This document shows positions 1-8,734 of a stretch of DNA of 64,000 bases, piece by piece. The stretch spans positions 2,046,001 to 2,110,000 of the forward strand of contig CAWCBH010000003.1 in the NCBI GenBank assembly GCA_963793785.1, given 5' to 3'. Under the pieces are notes generated by a model. It saw nothing but the letters and a program-made list of their open reading frames with translations. It searched no databases and was not told where the DNA came from. The first letter of the stretch is position 1. Each line of letters starts with the position of its first letter. Position numbers and translations under genes: made by a program. The stretch is from CAWCBH01 sp963793785 (GTDB lineage: Bacteria > Actinomycetota > Thermoleophilia > Solirubrobacterales > 70-9).

Positions 1-53
1 CCCACTGCACCCGTTGCGCCGAGAACCCCGACTCTCAAGCCGTTGCCGCTCAT
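1..53 (-). CDS. asd: Aspartate-semialdehyde dehydrogenase, N-terminus only (cut by window edge)
   Basis: The reverse strand from 53 reads MSGNGLRVGVLGATGAVG before the window ends. GxTGxVG is the nucleotide-binding loop that opens aspartate-semialdehyde dehydrogenase, which reduces aspartyl phosphate to the semialdehyde. The start codon overlaps the stop of the aspartate kinase gene upstream (shared ATGA at 50-53), the arrangement expected for a translationally coupled lysC-asd pair. Only about 18 residues are visible, so the call rests on this motif and the neighbour. Confidence 0.75.
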   Translation of the reverse strand, partial: MSGNGLRVGVLGATGAV

Positions 54-1336
54 GACGGCACGGTGGGGCGATGCTCGCTGCCGGTCGGGTCCTCCTCGCG
101 GACCGCATCGGCGCCGAGCTCGAACGCCTCGTGCAGGGCCTTCACGGCCGCCGGAACCTGCTCGGCGTCGATCACGCAGGAGATCTTGATCGGCGAGGTG
201 GAGATCATCTCGATGTTTATCTGCGACTCGCCGAGGGTCTGGAAGACCTTCGCCGCGACTCCCGGGTGGCTGCGCATCCCGGCGCCGACGATCGAGACCT
301 TGCCGATCCGCTCGTCCTTGAGCAGGTCGGCCGAGACGTCTCCGAGGCCGCGGATCGTCTCCTCGGCGAGGTCCAGGTCGCTGCGCTCGACGGTGAACGA
401 GAGGTCGGCGCGCTGGTCCTCGCCGACGGGCTCGTTCTGGATGATCATGTCGACGTTGACGTTGGCTGCGGCCAGGGCGACGAAAATGCGCCCCGCGACA
501 CCGGGCTCGTCGCGAACGCCGCTCAGCGTCACGCGAGCCTCGCCGTCGGAGTGGGTGACTGCGGTTACCAGCGGCCGTTCCATCGTCTCGTCCTCGGGGA
601 GCACGAGGGTACCGGGGGCATCCTCGAAGCTGCTGCGGCAATGGATCCGGACACCGTGGTTGCGCGCGTACTCGACCGAGCGCAGCTGCAGCACCTTGGC
701 GCCCGAGGCCGACATCTCGAGCATCTCCTCGTAGGAGACCATCCGCAGCATCCGGGCGCCGGGGACGATCCGCGGGTCGGCGCTGAAGACGCCGCGGACG
801 TCGGTGTAGATCTCGCAGACGCCTGCCCGCAGCGCGGCGGCGATCGCGACCGCGGTGGTGTCGGATCCCCCCCGCCCGAGGGTGGTCACGTCACGGCTCT
901 CGGTGGAGACGCCCTGAAAGCCGGCCACGAGCACGATCCGGTCCTCGTCGAGCGCCTCGCGGATGCGATCGGCGCGGACGTCGATGATCCGCGCCTTGGT
1001 GTGCGACGAATCGGTCACGATCCCGGCCTGGGACCCGGTAAGCGAGATCGCCTCGTGGCCCATGTCGTGGATCGCCATCGCGCAGAGCGCGCACGAAACC
1101 CGCTCTCCGGTCGAGAGCAGCATGTCCATCTCCCGGGCGACCGGCCGCGAGGAGATCTCGAAGGCCGCATCGAGGAGCTCGTTGGTCGTCTTGCCGCGTG
1201 CCGACAGCACAGCGACGACCCGGCTGCCGGCCTCGCGAGCGGCGACGATCCTCGTCGCGGCCCGCTTGATCTCCTCCGCTCCGGCGACCGAGCTGCCACC
1301 GAACTTCATCACCACGATGTCGGCCTGCTCGGTCAT
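50..1336 (-). CDS. lysC: Aspartate kinase
   Basis: Cytosolic enzyme that phosphorylates L-aspartate, first step to lysine, threonine, methionine and diaminopimelate. The 428-residue protein has the kinase signature KFGGSSV at about residues 11-17, the TLGRGGSDTTAVA substrate/ATP loop near 153, and two C-terminal ACT domains (about 265-410), which in this family bind feedback inhibitors such as lysine and threonine. Length matches single-domain bacterial aspartokinases. It is followed with ATGA overlap by asd. The start at 1336 has no obvious Shine-Dalgarno and lies only 20 bp from the divergent gene at 1357, so the promoters must overlap both coding starts or the mRNA is leaderless. Confidence 0.95.
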   Translation of the reverse strand: MTEQADIVVMKFGGSSVAGAEEIKRAATRIVAAREAGSRVVAVLSARGKTTNELLDAAFEISSRPVAREMDMLLSTGERVSCALCAMAIHDMGHEAISLTGSQAGIVTDSSHTKARIIDVRADRIREALDEDRIVLVAGFQGVSTESRDVTTLGRGGSDTTAVAIAAALRAGVCEIYTDVRGVFSADPRIVPGARMLRMVSYEEMLEMSASGAKVLQLRSVEYARNHGVRIHCRSSFEDAPGTLVLPEDETMERPLVTAVTHSDGEARVTLSGVRDEPGVAGRIFVALAAANVNVDMIIQNEPVGEDQRADLSFTVERSDLDLAEETIRGLGDVSADLLKDERIGKVSIVGAGMRSHPGVAAKVFQTLGESQINIEMISTSPIKISCVIDAEQVPAAVKALHEAFELGADAVREEDPTGSEHRPTVPS

Positions 1337-1356
1337 GGGAGAGGCTGAGGATAGGG

Positions 1357-2556
1357 ATGTCTCCCGCCCCGGAACGTCATGATCCCGGCCCGATGGGGGT
1401 CTCGCGGCGGCGCATCATCTGGCGACGAATCCTGGCGGTGGCCGCGGTCGTGGTCGCGACCGCGGTGATCGCGCTGGTGCTTTCAGACGACGAAACCGAG
1501 GTCGCGCCGCCGGCCGCGGTCTCCGGCGGCGAAGTGCCGGCCGGCGTGCGGGAGCTTGTCGCCGACCTGACTCTCGAGGAGAAGGTCGATCAGGTCCTGG
1601 CGCTGGGCTTCGACGGCACCGACGCCTCGGCGCCGTTTCTCGATTCCCTCGCGGATCGCCAGCTAGGAGCGATCTACGTCGGCTCGGAGAACTGGCTCGA
1701 CGCCACCCAGGGTGCGGCGCTGATCGAGTCCCTGAAGGCGGCGACGGCGGGCGGCTCTCGGGTGCCGCCGCTGATCGTCACGACCCAGGAGGGGGGATCG
1801 GCGCGGGCGCTCGCCGATCTGCCCCCCACCGCAAGCGCGCGCTCGATCGGCATTTCCGGCGACCCGCAGCGGGCGCGCCGCTGGGCGCGCGGCGCCGGTG
1901 AGGCGCTGGCCGCCGTCGGCGTCGATCTCAACCTTGCCCCGGTCGCCGACCTGATCGGCCTCGACAACCCGCTGGGGGAGCGATCGTTCGGCGAGCGGGC
2001 GGAGCTGACGGCGCAGATGGTCCTCGCCGCCGAGATCGGCTGCACCGAGGCCGGGGTCGGCTGCGCGCTCGCGCACTTCCCCGGCGCCGGAGGGGCCTCA
2101 CAGGACACCGAGCTGGGCCCGGCCACAATCGGCGTCGACCGCGCCGAGCTCGTCCAACGGGACATGCTGCCGTTCCGGGTCGGCTTCCAGGCCGGGGCTC
2201 CGGCGGTCGTCATCTCGCATGCCTTCTACGCCGCGATCGCGCCGGTCACCCCGGCCTCCCAGACGCCGGCGATCGCCACCGGATTGCTGCGCGGGACCCT
2301 GGGCTTCGAGGGCGCCGCGATCAGCGACGACCTCTCGGCCGGCGCCGTCACCGCCCTGGAGCCGATCCGGGACGCCGCGATCGACTCATTGCTCGCCGGG
2401 GTCGACCTGCTGCTGATCGAGCGACCCGGCTCCGCCCAGGAGGTGACCCGGGCGGCGCTGCTGCGCGCGGCCCGGGACGGGACGATCCCGGCCCCACGGC
2501 TCGACGAGGCGGCGGGACGGGTGCTGGACCTGAAGCGCAAGCTCGGCCTTCTGTGA
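1357..2556 (+). CDS. Glycoside hydrolase family 3-like protein with degenerate catalytic loop, membrane-anchored
   Basis: A 399-residue protein with a basic N-terminus and a hydrophobic segment at about residues 24-42, so probably exported or anchored. The rest follows the NagZ/GH3 barrel: the start of domain near VADLTLEEKVDQVL, a NLAPVADL segment, and AISDDLSAGAV, which carries the expected catalytic Asp. The family's KHFPGHG...D loop is here AHFPGAGGASQD, so the Lys and the catalytic His of the loop are gone. The fold is GH3, but beta-N-acetylhexosaminidase activity is doubtful. Alternative start at 1393 (MGVSRRR) would still keep the membrane segment. Confidence 0.75.
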   Translation: MSPAPERHDPGPMGVSRRRIIWRRILAVAAVVVATAVIALVLSDDETEVAPPAAVSGGEVPAGVRELVADLTLEEKVDQVLALGFDGTDASAPFLDSLADRQLGAIYVGSENWLDATQGAALIESLKAATAGGSRVPPLIVTTQEGGSARALADLPPTASARSIGISGDPQRARRWARGAGEALAAVGVDLNLAPVADLIGLDNPLGERSFGERAELTAQMVLAAEIGCTEAGVGCALAHFPGAGGASQDTELGPATIGVDRAELVQRDMLPFRVGFQAGAPAVVISHAFYAAIAPVTPASQTPAIATGLLRGTLGFEGAAISDDLSAGAVTALEPIRDAAIDSLLAGVDLLLIERPGSAQEVTRAALLRAARDGTIPAPRLDEAAGRVLDLKRKLGLL

Positions 2557-2574
2557 GCGCATTCACAGTTTTCG

Positions 2575-2591
2575 GTATATCGCGCTGATAC
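2575..2591 (+). promoter_or_regulatory. Candidate PadR operator (dyad upstream of padR gene)
   Basis: GTAT and ATAC half sites separated by nine bases lie 9 bp upstream of the PadR start. PadR repressors commonly bind AT-containing dyads ahead of their own operons. It is one of the few AT-rich spots here. Binding is inferred. Confidence 0.35.
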
Positions 2592-2600
2592 ATCTGGGCC

Positions 2601-3146
2601 ATGCAGTTGAGCGCGACCGGCAAGGCGATCCTCGGCACCCTGAGCTTCGGCCCCAAGTCCGGCTATGAGATCAAAGGGCTCGTCGACCGCTCGACTCGCT
2701 TCTTCTGGGCGGCCAGCTACGGGCAGATCTACCCGGAGCTGAAGCAGCTCGCCGCCGCCGGGCTGATCGAGGGGACCGATTCCCCCCAGGGCGAGCGCAA
2801 GAGGACCGTCTATCGGCTGACACCGGTCGGCGAGCGGGCGCTGCGCGACTGGCTGGCGACGCCGCCCGAGATCTACGAGATGCGCCACGAAGGGATGTTG
2901 AAGCTCTTCTTCGCCGCTGCTCTGGAGCCGCGCGAGCAGGTGCAGCGGCTCCATGACATGGGGGCCCAGCACCGCGACAAGGTCGCCGCCCTGCGCGAGA
3001 TCGAGCCCTTCGCCGCCCAAGCCCCGGACAGCTTTCCCTACCTGGTCCTGCGCTTCGGGATCGAGTTCAACCAATGGGTAGTCGACTGGTGCGAGCAGCA
3101 GGCGACCGACCTCGAGTCCCGCCTGGTCGCGGAGCGGAGCGCCTGA
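2601..3146 (+). CDS. PadR family transcriptional regulator
   Basis: A 181-residue protein with an N-terminal winged helix typical of PadR: ILGTLSFGPKSGYEIKGLVD at residues 10-29, then ASYGQIYPELKQLAAAGLIE and the wing KRTVYRLTPVGERALRDWL. The C-terminal half is helical as in PadR/VirR dimerisation domains. It overlaps by one base the MMPL exporter gene that follows, so it probably represses the operon and responds to a molecule the exporter handles. No signal or membrane segment is present. Confidence 0.9.
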   Translation: MQLSATGKAILGTLSFGPKSGYEIKGLVDRSTRFFWAASYGQIYPELKQLAAAGLIEGTDSPQGERKRTVYRLTPVGERALRDWLATPPEIYEMRHEGMLKLFFAAALEPREQVQRLHDMGAQHRDKVAALREIEPFAAQAPDSFPYLVLRFGIEFNQWVVDWCEQQATDLESRLVAERSA

Positions 3147-5287
3147 TGTTCGAAGCCCTGGCCCGCCTCGCCGACGGCCACGCCCGCCGCGTCGCGCTGG
3201 TCGCGATCGTCTTCTTCGTCGCCGCCGGTGCGATCGGCGGCGGGGTTGCCGACAAGCTCGACCCCTACGGCGCCGACGATCCCGACACCGAAACCGTGAT
3301 CGCCGACGAGATGATGGAGCTGGCCGGCTACCGGGAGACGGCGGTGATCGTCCTGTTCGAGAACGCTCCGGTCGGCTCTGCGCAGACGCGCCAGAAGGTC
3401 TCCCAGGTCAGCCGCGAGCTTCGCGCCCGCGAGGACGTCGCATCCGTGAGCGGCTTCTACGGGACCCGCTCCAGGGACTTCGTATCCCGCGACGGCGACT
3501 CGACCTACCTCGCGGTGGCGCTGCGCCCGACCGAAGACAAGGCCTGGCAGGAGGCCGCCAACGCGATCGAGATGCAGCTCGCCGACCGGCCGGGCATCGA
3601 GATCGGCGGCCCGGCGCTGGCCCAGGAGCAGGTCAACGATCAGGTCGAATCGGACCTGCAGCGGGCCGAGATGCTCGCCTTCCCGCTCCTCTTCCTGCTC
3701 TCGTTCCTGTTCTTCCGCAGCCTCGTCGCCGCGCTACTGCCGCTGATGATCGGCGGGCTGGCGATCGTCGGCACCTTCCTCACCCTCAGCATCGCCTCGG
3801 AGCTCGGCTCGATCTCGATCTTCGCCCTCAACCTCACCACCGGCCTGGGGCTCGGCCTGGCGATCGACTACAGCCTCTTCATCGTCTCCCGTTACCGGGA
3901 GGAGATCGCCAAGGACGGACCCGGACTCGCCGCGATGCGCCGCACGATGGCGACGGCGGGACGGACGGTCCTCTTCTCCTCGCTGACGGTTGCGGCCGCG
4001 CTCGCCTCGCTACTCGTCTTCCCGCAGCGATTCCTCTACTCGATGGGCCTCGGGGGGGCGCTGGTCGCGCTGCTGGCGGCGACCGTCGCCCTGACCGTGC
4101 TCCCCGCCGTCCTGACCCTGCTCGGGCACCGGGTCAACTCACTGTCACCGCGCTTTCTGCAGCGCCGGGCCGAGGCGGACGCCCGTCCCGACGAGCAGGG
4201 ATTCTGGTACCGGCTTTCCCGCTTCGTGATGCGCCGGCCCGGCAGGGTGGCGGTGCTCAGCGCCTCCTTCCTGATCGCGCTCGGCCTCCCCTTCCTCTCG
4301 ATCAAGTTCACGACCGTCGATCCCGAGGTGCTGCCGGAGAGCGCCAGTGCCCGGCAGGTCTTCGAGACGCAGCGCCGCGACTTCCCCCCCAATCGCGAGA
4401 CGCCGATCCAGGTCATCCTCGACGGCGGCGGACCCGAGGAGGCCGCCCAGTTGCGCGCCGCCCTAGTCCGCACCGGCGGAATCGCCGCAGTCGCGCCGCC
4501 GCGTCCCCTGAGTGGCGACGTCACCGTCATCGAGGCCGTCTCCGAGAACCGCTTCATCACCGAGGACAGCCAGGCCACGGTGCAGCGAGTGCGCGACCTG
4601 CCTGCGCCCGGCGGGACGGCAATCCTCGTCACCGGAGCCACAGCGGACTTCCTCGACTTCCAGGACAGCCTCACCGAGCACTTGCCGATCGCCTTCTCGA
4701 TCATCGTCGTCTCGACGCTGGTGATCCTCTTCGTGATGACCGGGTCGGTCGTGCTGCCGGTCAAGTCGCTGCTGATGAACGTGCTCAACCTCAGCGCCGT
4801 CTTCGGGCTGCTGGTGCTGATCTTCCAGGACGGGCGCCTGGAGGCGATGCTCGACTACTCGAGCCAGGGGGCGATCGAGCAGACGATGCCGATCCTGCTC
4901 TTCGCGGTCGCCTTCGGCCTCTCGACCGACTACGCGGTCTTCCTGCTCTCGCGGATCAAGGAAGCGCGCGACTCCGGAGTGCCCGATTCGGAGGCGGTGG
5001 CAGTCGGCCTCGAGCGAACCGGTCGGATCGTCACCGCGGCTGCGCTGCTGTTCGCGATCGCGATCGGCGCTTTCGCCACCTCGGAGATCATCTTCATCAA
5101 GCAGAACGGCGTCGGCACGGCGCTGGCGGTGCTTATCGACGCCACGATCATCCGCGCCCTGCTGGTCCCCTCGTTGATGGAGCTGCTCGGCAAGTGGAAC
5201 TGGTGGGCGCCGAGGCCGTTGCGGCGGCTGCACGAACGCCTCGGAGTCGACCACGGAACCGGCCCTGCCACACCCGAGCGGGCCTGA
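3146..5287 (+). CDS. MMPL/RND-type membrane transporter
   Basis: A protein of about 713 residues with the MMPL layout: one N-terminal membrane helix, an extracytoplasmic loop, five helices, then a repeat of the same pattern. The two proton-relay-like Asp-Tyr pairs are visible in LGLAIDYSLFIVSRYREE and GLSTDYAVFLLSRIKE. Homologues export lipids, polyketides or drugs. I chose ATG 3146, which overlaps the PadR stop (TGATG), rather than the upstream in-frame start inside padR. Next gene begins 12 bp downstream, suggesting one operon. Confidence 0.92.
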   Translation: MFEALARLADGHARRVALVAIVFFVAAGAIGGGVADKLDPYGADDPDTETVIADEMMELAGYRETAVIVLFENAPVGSAQTRQKVSQVSRELRAREDVASVSGFYGTRSRDFVSRDGDSTYLAVALRPTEDKAWQEAANAIEMQLADRPGIEIGGPALAQEQVNDQVESDLQRAEMLAFPLLFLLSFLFFRSLVAALLPLMIGGLAIVGTFLTLSIASELGSISIFALNLTTGLGLGLAIDYSLFIVSRYREEIAKDGPGLAAMRRTMATAGRTVLFSSLTVAAALASLLVFPQRFLYSMGLGGALVALLAATVALTVLPAVLTLLGHRVNSLSPRFLQRRAEADARPDEQGFWYRLSRFVMRRPGRVAVLSASFLIALGLPFLSIKFTTVDPEVLPESASARQVFETQRRDFPPNRETPIQVILDGGGPEEAAQLRAALVRTGGIAAVAPPRPLSGDVTVIEAVSENRFITEDSQATVQRVRDLPAPGGTAILVTGATADFLDFQDSLTEHLPIAFSIIVVSTLVILFVMTGSVVLPVKSLLMNVLNLSAVFGLLVLIFQDGRLEAMLDYSSQGAIEQTMPILLFAVAFGLSTDYAVFLLSRIKEARDSGVPDSEAVAVGLERTGRIVTAAALLFAIAIGAFATSEIIFIKQNGVGTALAVLIDATIIRALLVPSLMELLGKWNWWAPRPLRRLHERLGVDHGTGPATPERA

Positions 5288-5299
5288 GAGAGGAGACCG

Positions 5300-5752
5300 A
5301 TGTACAAGACGATCGCGAGACGCAAGGCCCGCAGCACCTTCGAGGCGCTGAGCCGCGGCGAATGGGAGAGCTCGCTGCGCGACGTCGCTGACGACGTCCA
5401 CCACGTCTTCCCGGGCGACAACGCCTTCGGCGGCGAGCGCCATTCGAAGCAGGCGATGAGGCGCTGGTTCGAGCGCCTCTACCGCCTGATCCCCGAGCTC
5501 GAGTTCGAGGTCAAGCGGGTCTCGGTTCGGGGCTGGCCGTGGGACATGGCGGTGTCGGTCGAATGGGCCGACCGCGGCGTGGCCGCCGACGGCGAGGCCT
5601 ACGAGAACGAGGGTGCGCATTGGATCCGCCTGCAGCGCGGAAAGGCGACCTACATCCACGCCTACCTCGACACCGAGAAGGTGACCGCAATCACCGATCG
5701 GCTGCGAGCCGCCGGCTTCGAGGAGGCCGGCGAGCCGCCGATCACTTCCTGA
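5300..5752 (+). CDS. NTF2-fold (SnoaL-like) protein
   Basis: A 150-residue protein preceded by a strong AGAGGAG site. The pattern of N-terminal helices followed by FPGDNAFGGERHSKQAM and the alternating strands VKRVSVRGWPWDMAVSVEWAD and AHWIRLQRGKATYIHAYLD is that of the SnoaL/NTF2 alpha+beta barrel. Members are cyclases, isomerases or ligand-binding proteins, so function cannot be assigned. It is the third gene of the PadR-MMPL operon and might act on the exporter's substrate. It is only distantly like the MSQENVE paralogues further right. Confidence 0.8.
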   Translation: MYKTIARRKARSTFEALSRGEWESSLRDVADDVHHVFPGDNAFGGERHSKQAMRRWFERLYRLIPELEFEVKRVSVRGWPWDMAVSVEWADRGVAADGEAYENEGAHWIRLQRGKATYIHAYLDTEKVTAITDRLRAAGFEEAGEPPITS

Positions 5753-5762
5753 ACGACGGGCG

Positions 5763-6605
5763 TCAGGCGAAGGCGCTGGCTGCGCGGCGGCGCAGATCGG
5801 CGTTGAGCATCGCCGTCACTTCGCTGGGGCGGTCGCCGGCGGAGCGAAGCACGCCGTCGGCCGGGGCACCGGTGCGAAATCCGAGTAGCGGCGCGTCGAA
5901 GCCGAGCTCGCGGACGCGAGCGAGGACTCGCGCCGAGCGCTCCTGGGCCGCTCGCGGGCCGCAGATCAAGATCGCCGTCGGCTCCAGCGCCTCCAGGGCC
6001 CTGCTCAGCCGCTCCACGACCAGCTCGCTGGAGAGCAGCAGAACCCGGAATCCCGCCCGCCGCAGAGCCAGGTCGAGCGCCGCCGTGTGGACGCTCTCCG
6101 CCTCCTGGCCCTGGCTCGAGTCGAGCAGCAGGATGCCGGCTGGCCGCGAGGCCTCGGTGGCCAGGCGACGGGCGCCGTGCAGCCAGCCCATCGCCCAGCG
6201 GGCGGCGAACTCCAGCTCCGCCCCGCGGTCGGGGTCACCGGCGAGCGAGTCCAGCGCCGGCAGCAGCAGCTCCTCGACGGTTCGCTCCAGCGGCCTGATC
6301 GCAAGGCTCTCCTCCATCGCGCGGTCGGCCACGGCCTCGTCGAAGAGCCGCAGAGCATCGAGGAGATCGGTCTTGCTCGCCGGCGCGGACTGGCGCTGCT
6401 GGGCGAGCTCGATGGCGCTGGTGATGTTGCCGGTCTCGGCGAGCGCGTCGCGAAGCGTCTGCAGCTCGACCAGCTCGTACTGGCGATGGTTGCCGGGAGA
6501 TCGCTGCGGCTGCGGGTAGCCGTAACGGCGCTCCCAGCTTCGCAGGGTGTTGGGGCTGACGCCGAGGACCTCGGCGGCTGCGTTTGTGCGGATTGCGGGA
6601 CTCAT
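5763..6605 (-). CDS. MerR-family regulator with B12-binding-like C-terminal domain
   Basis: About 280 residues. The N-terminus is a MerR winged helix (RTNAAAEVLGVSPNTLRSWE, RYGYPQP, RQYELVELQTLRDAL). The middle helical region ends RWAMGWLHGARR, like the cap domain of CarH/LitR light regulators, and the C-terminus has a Rossmann-like fold with GILLLDS, VHTAALDLALRRAGFRVLLL and AILICGP. The His of VHTAAL aligns with the cobalamin-ligating His of the ExHxxG motif, but the Glu and Gly positions differ. I chose the ATG at 6605 over 6638 because AAGG sits just upstream. It could be a B12 photoreceptor relative or an apo-form regulator. Confidence 0.8.
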   Translation of the reverse strand: MSPAIRTNAAAEVLGVSPNTLRSWERRYGYPQPQRSPGNHRQYELVELQTLRDALAETGNITSAIELAQQRQSAPASKTDLLDALRLFDEAVADRAMEESLAIRPLERTVEELLLPALDSLAGDPDRGAELEFAARWAMGWLHGARRLATEASRPAGILLLDSSQGQEAESVHTAALDLALRRAGFRVLLLSSELVVERLSRALEALEPTAILICGPRAAQERSARVLARVRELGFDAPLLGFRTGAPADGVLRSAGDRPSEVTAMLNADLRRRAASAFA

Positions 6606-6714
6606 ATTCGCCTTGGCGGACCTGCCTGGTGCCTGCACCCATTCGCGGGCGCAGCGGATTCTCCCACCAGATCGGCAGATCTGGACGAGTTATGCACCAG
6701 TTTTACGGAGCCTG

Positions 6715-7653
6715 TCAGTGATCTTGCAGACCACCGACGGTGACGGGCTGCCCCGTCGCCCGCGCCCGCCACATCGCCGTGTCCGCCTGTCGCAGCAGCC
6801 GATCGGCATCCTCGCCGTGCTCAGGGCAGGAGACGATTCCGGCCGAGATCGTGATTCGCAGCCCACCCGCCGTCTCCAGGCTGGCCAGCATGCGGGACAG
6901 GCGGTGGGCCATCTCGACCCCGTCTCCGGTGCCCTGGTTGGGTGCGAGCACGCAAAGCTCGTCGTCTTCGAGCCGGTAGGCCTCGTCCATCAGCCGGATG
7001 CTGTCGCGCAGTGCCGCAGCGACCACCGCCAGGACCACTTCGTGTCCCGGCGCATTCTCCTCGTCGCCGGCTCCGGGCCCTTCGATGTCGAGCAGGATCA
7101 CCGCGAAAGGGGTGCCGTAGCGTTGCTGCGAAGCGATCAGCTGTCCGAGGCGACGTCGCATCTGGCCGGCGCGAGGCAGGCCGCTGAGCGGGTCCCGCCC
7201 CGCTTCGGGACTCTGGAAGAGCGCGTCGACGGCGGTGCCCGCAACCAGGCCGAAGACCGCGGCCAGGCGCTCGGCCGCTTCCGCAAAAAGCTGCGGGTGC
7301 GCCGGTGCCAGCTCCTCGCGCAGCATCGCCAGCAGGGCGCTCTGCAGCGCGGCGATCTCCCGCGCCAGGCGCGCCGGGGCCGACTCCGCCCGCAGCTCGG
7401 CCAGGTGGGCAGCCCGCGACAGGGCCTCCGGATCGAGCTTCGGCGCCTCTTCGCCGAGTGCGACGAGGATGTCGCTGATCAGCTGCGGCAGCTCCCCGGT
7501 CGCCCATGCCATCGGCATCCGCTCCAGCTCCGCCAGCGGCGATTCGAGGATCACGTCGACCAGCCACGACTTGGCGATCTGCTCCCGCCGGCGCTCCATG
7601 CGCGCCAGCTGGGCCTTCAGCGCCGCCGACTCGCCGATCCCGTTGCCGCTCAT
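6715..7653 (-). CDS. RsbRD-like N-terminal domain plus degenerate GGDEF domain
   Basis: The N-terminal ~130 residues (KSWLVDVILESPLAELERM and the helices after it) resemble the RsbRD/sensor globin-like helical domain. The C-terminal ~170 residues have the diguanylate cyclase frame, DPLSGLPRAGQMRRRL, FAVILLDIEG and RITISAGIVSCPEHG, DADRLLRQADTAMWRAR. The active-site GGDEF is replaced by EDDEL, and the metal-binding Asp region is LLDIEGPG, so cyclase activity is unlikely; GTP sensing or protein binding is more probable. Start uncertain: ATGs at 7653, 7713 and a longer form from 7770 overlapping recR are all in frame. Confidence 0.78.
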   Translation of the reverse strand: MSGNGIGESAALKAQLARMERRREQIAKSWLVDVILESPLAELERMPMAWATGELPQLISDILVALGEEAPKLDPEALSRAAHLAELRAESAPARLAREIAALQSALLAMLREELAPAHPQLFAEAAERLAAVFGLVAGTAVDALFQSPEAGRDPLSGLPRAGQMRRRLGQLIASQQRYGTPFAVILLDIEGPGAGDEENAPGHEVVLAVVAAALRDSIRLMDEAYRLEDDELCVLAPNQGTGDGVEMAHRLSRMLASLETAGGLRITISAGIVSCPEHGEDADRLLRQADTAMWRARATGQPVTVGGLQDH

Positions 7654-7766
7654 CGGCTCGGCCGCCTCGCCCGAGGTCGCGATCGTGAGGTGGTCCCGGC
7701 CGCTCGGCATCGCACGGCGGAACCTTGCCGCCTGTACCGGACGAAGCCCGAGCGCGCGCCGGCTGA

Positions 7767-8366
7767 TCACAAAGTGCGTCGGCCCGCGAGGGCCTTGCCC
7801 AGCGTCACCTCGTCGGCGTGCTCGAGATCCGCCCCGACCGGCAGCCCGCTCGCCAACCGGGTCACGGTGACTCCGTCCCGCAGCAGCTCGCCGATGTGCA
7901 GGGCCGTCGCCTCCCCGGTCGTCGTCGGATTGGTGGCGATCACGACTTCGCGCACCTGGCCCTCGTCTACTCGCCGCACCAGCTCCGCAATCCGCAGGTC
8001 ATCGGGGTCGATCCCGTCGATCGGCGAAAGCGCCCCGCCGAGTACGTGATAGAGGCCGCGGAACTCGTGCGTGCGCTCGATCGGGATCACGTCCGCCGGC
8101 TCCTCGACCACGCAGATCATCGCCGGGTCGCGGGAGGCGTCCTCGCAGATCCGGCAGCGCGGGCCTTCGGCGAGGTTGAAGCAGACCTCGCAGAGCCCGA
8201 CCTTCTCCTTCACCTCGCGGATCGCCGCCGACAGGGCCGCAGCCTCCTCGGCGTCGGCGCGGAGGATGTGGAAGGCGAGGCGTTGGGCGGTCCGCTGACC
8301 GATGCCCGGCAATCGCGACAGCTCCGCGACCAGGCGACCGAGGGGAGCTGGGCCGTCGCTGCTCAA
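7767..8366 (-). CDS. recR: Recombination mediator RecR
   Basis: 199 residues, the usual RecR length. Visible in order are the helix-hairpin-helix LSRLPGIGQRTAQRLAFHIL, the four-Cys zinc site CEVCFNLAEGPRCRIC, and the Toprim core ICVVEEPADVIPIERT with GLYHVLGG. RecR with RecO/RecF loads RecA at gapped DNA. It starts with TTG overlapping the ybaB stop (TTGA), and the order dnaX-ybaB-recR is the conserved bacterial one. Confidence 0.96.
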   Translation of the reverse strand: MSSDGPAPLGRLVAELSRLPGIGQRTAQRLAFHILRADAEEAAALSAAIREVKEKVGLCEVCFNLAEGPRCRICEDASRDPAMICVVEEPADVIPIERTHEFRGLYHVLGGALSPIDGIDPDDLRIAELVRRVDEGQVREVVIATNPTTTGEATALHIGELLRDGVTVTRLASGLPVGADLEHADEVTLGKALAGRRTL

Positions 8367-8734
8367 GCTCCGGGCAACCCGCCCAGGCCGCCGAGGCCGC
8401 CGGGACCACCCAGTCCGCCGGGCCCGCCGGCGATCCCGCCCATCTTCGAGCTGGCCAGCTCCTGGGCGGCGCGGATCGCCTCGTTGACGGCCGCCTGCAC
8501 CATGTCCGCGAGCAGCTCCGTGTCCTCGGGGTCGACCGCCTCCGGATCGAGGCTGATCTCGCGCAGCGTCAGGTCGCCGGTCATCACGACCTTGACCATG
8601 CCGCCGCCGGCGCTGGCCTCGACGATCTCGTCCTTCAACTGCTCCTGGGCTTTGAGCATCTCGGATTGCATCTGCTGCGCCTGCTTCATCAGCGCGCCCA
8701 TGTCGAAGCCCCCGGGCCCTCCACCTCTGGCCAT
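8363..8734 (-). CDS. YbaB/EbfC nucleoid-associated protein
   Basis: 123 residues. DMGALMKQAQQMQSEMLKAQ and the strand-rich GGGMVKVVMTGDLTLREISL with DPEDTELLADMVQAAVNEAI are the family signature; members are small dimeric DNA-binding proteins. The last ~28 residues are an unusual Gly/Pro/Leu tail (GGPGGLGGPGGLGGLGG) beyond the normal end. The gene overlaps dnaX by one base and recR by four, in the classical dnaX-ybaB-recR operon. Confidence 0.93.
   Translation of the reverse strand: MARGGGPGGFDMGALMKQAQQMQSEMLKAQEQLKDEIVEASAGGGMVKVVMTGDLTLREISLDPEAVDPEDTELLADMVQAAVNEAIRAAQELASSKMGGIAGGPGGLGGPGGLGGLGGLPGA

Noticed and set aside
71..1348. Long forward open frame of 425 codons antisense to aspartate kinase
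   Set aside because: It is a GC-driven shadow of lysC in codon register; no ribosome site and biased, low-complexity composition.
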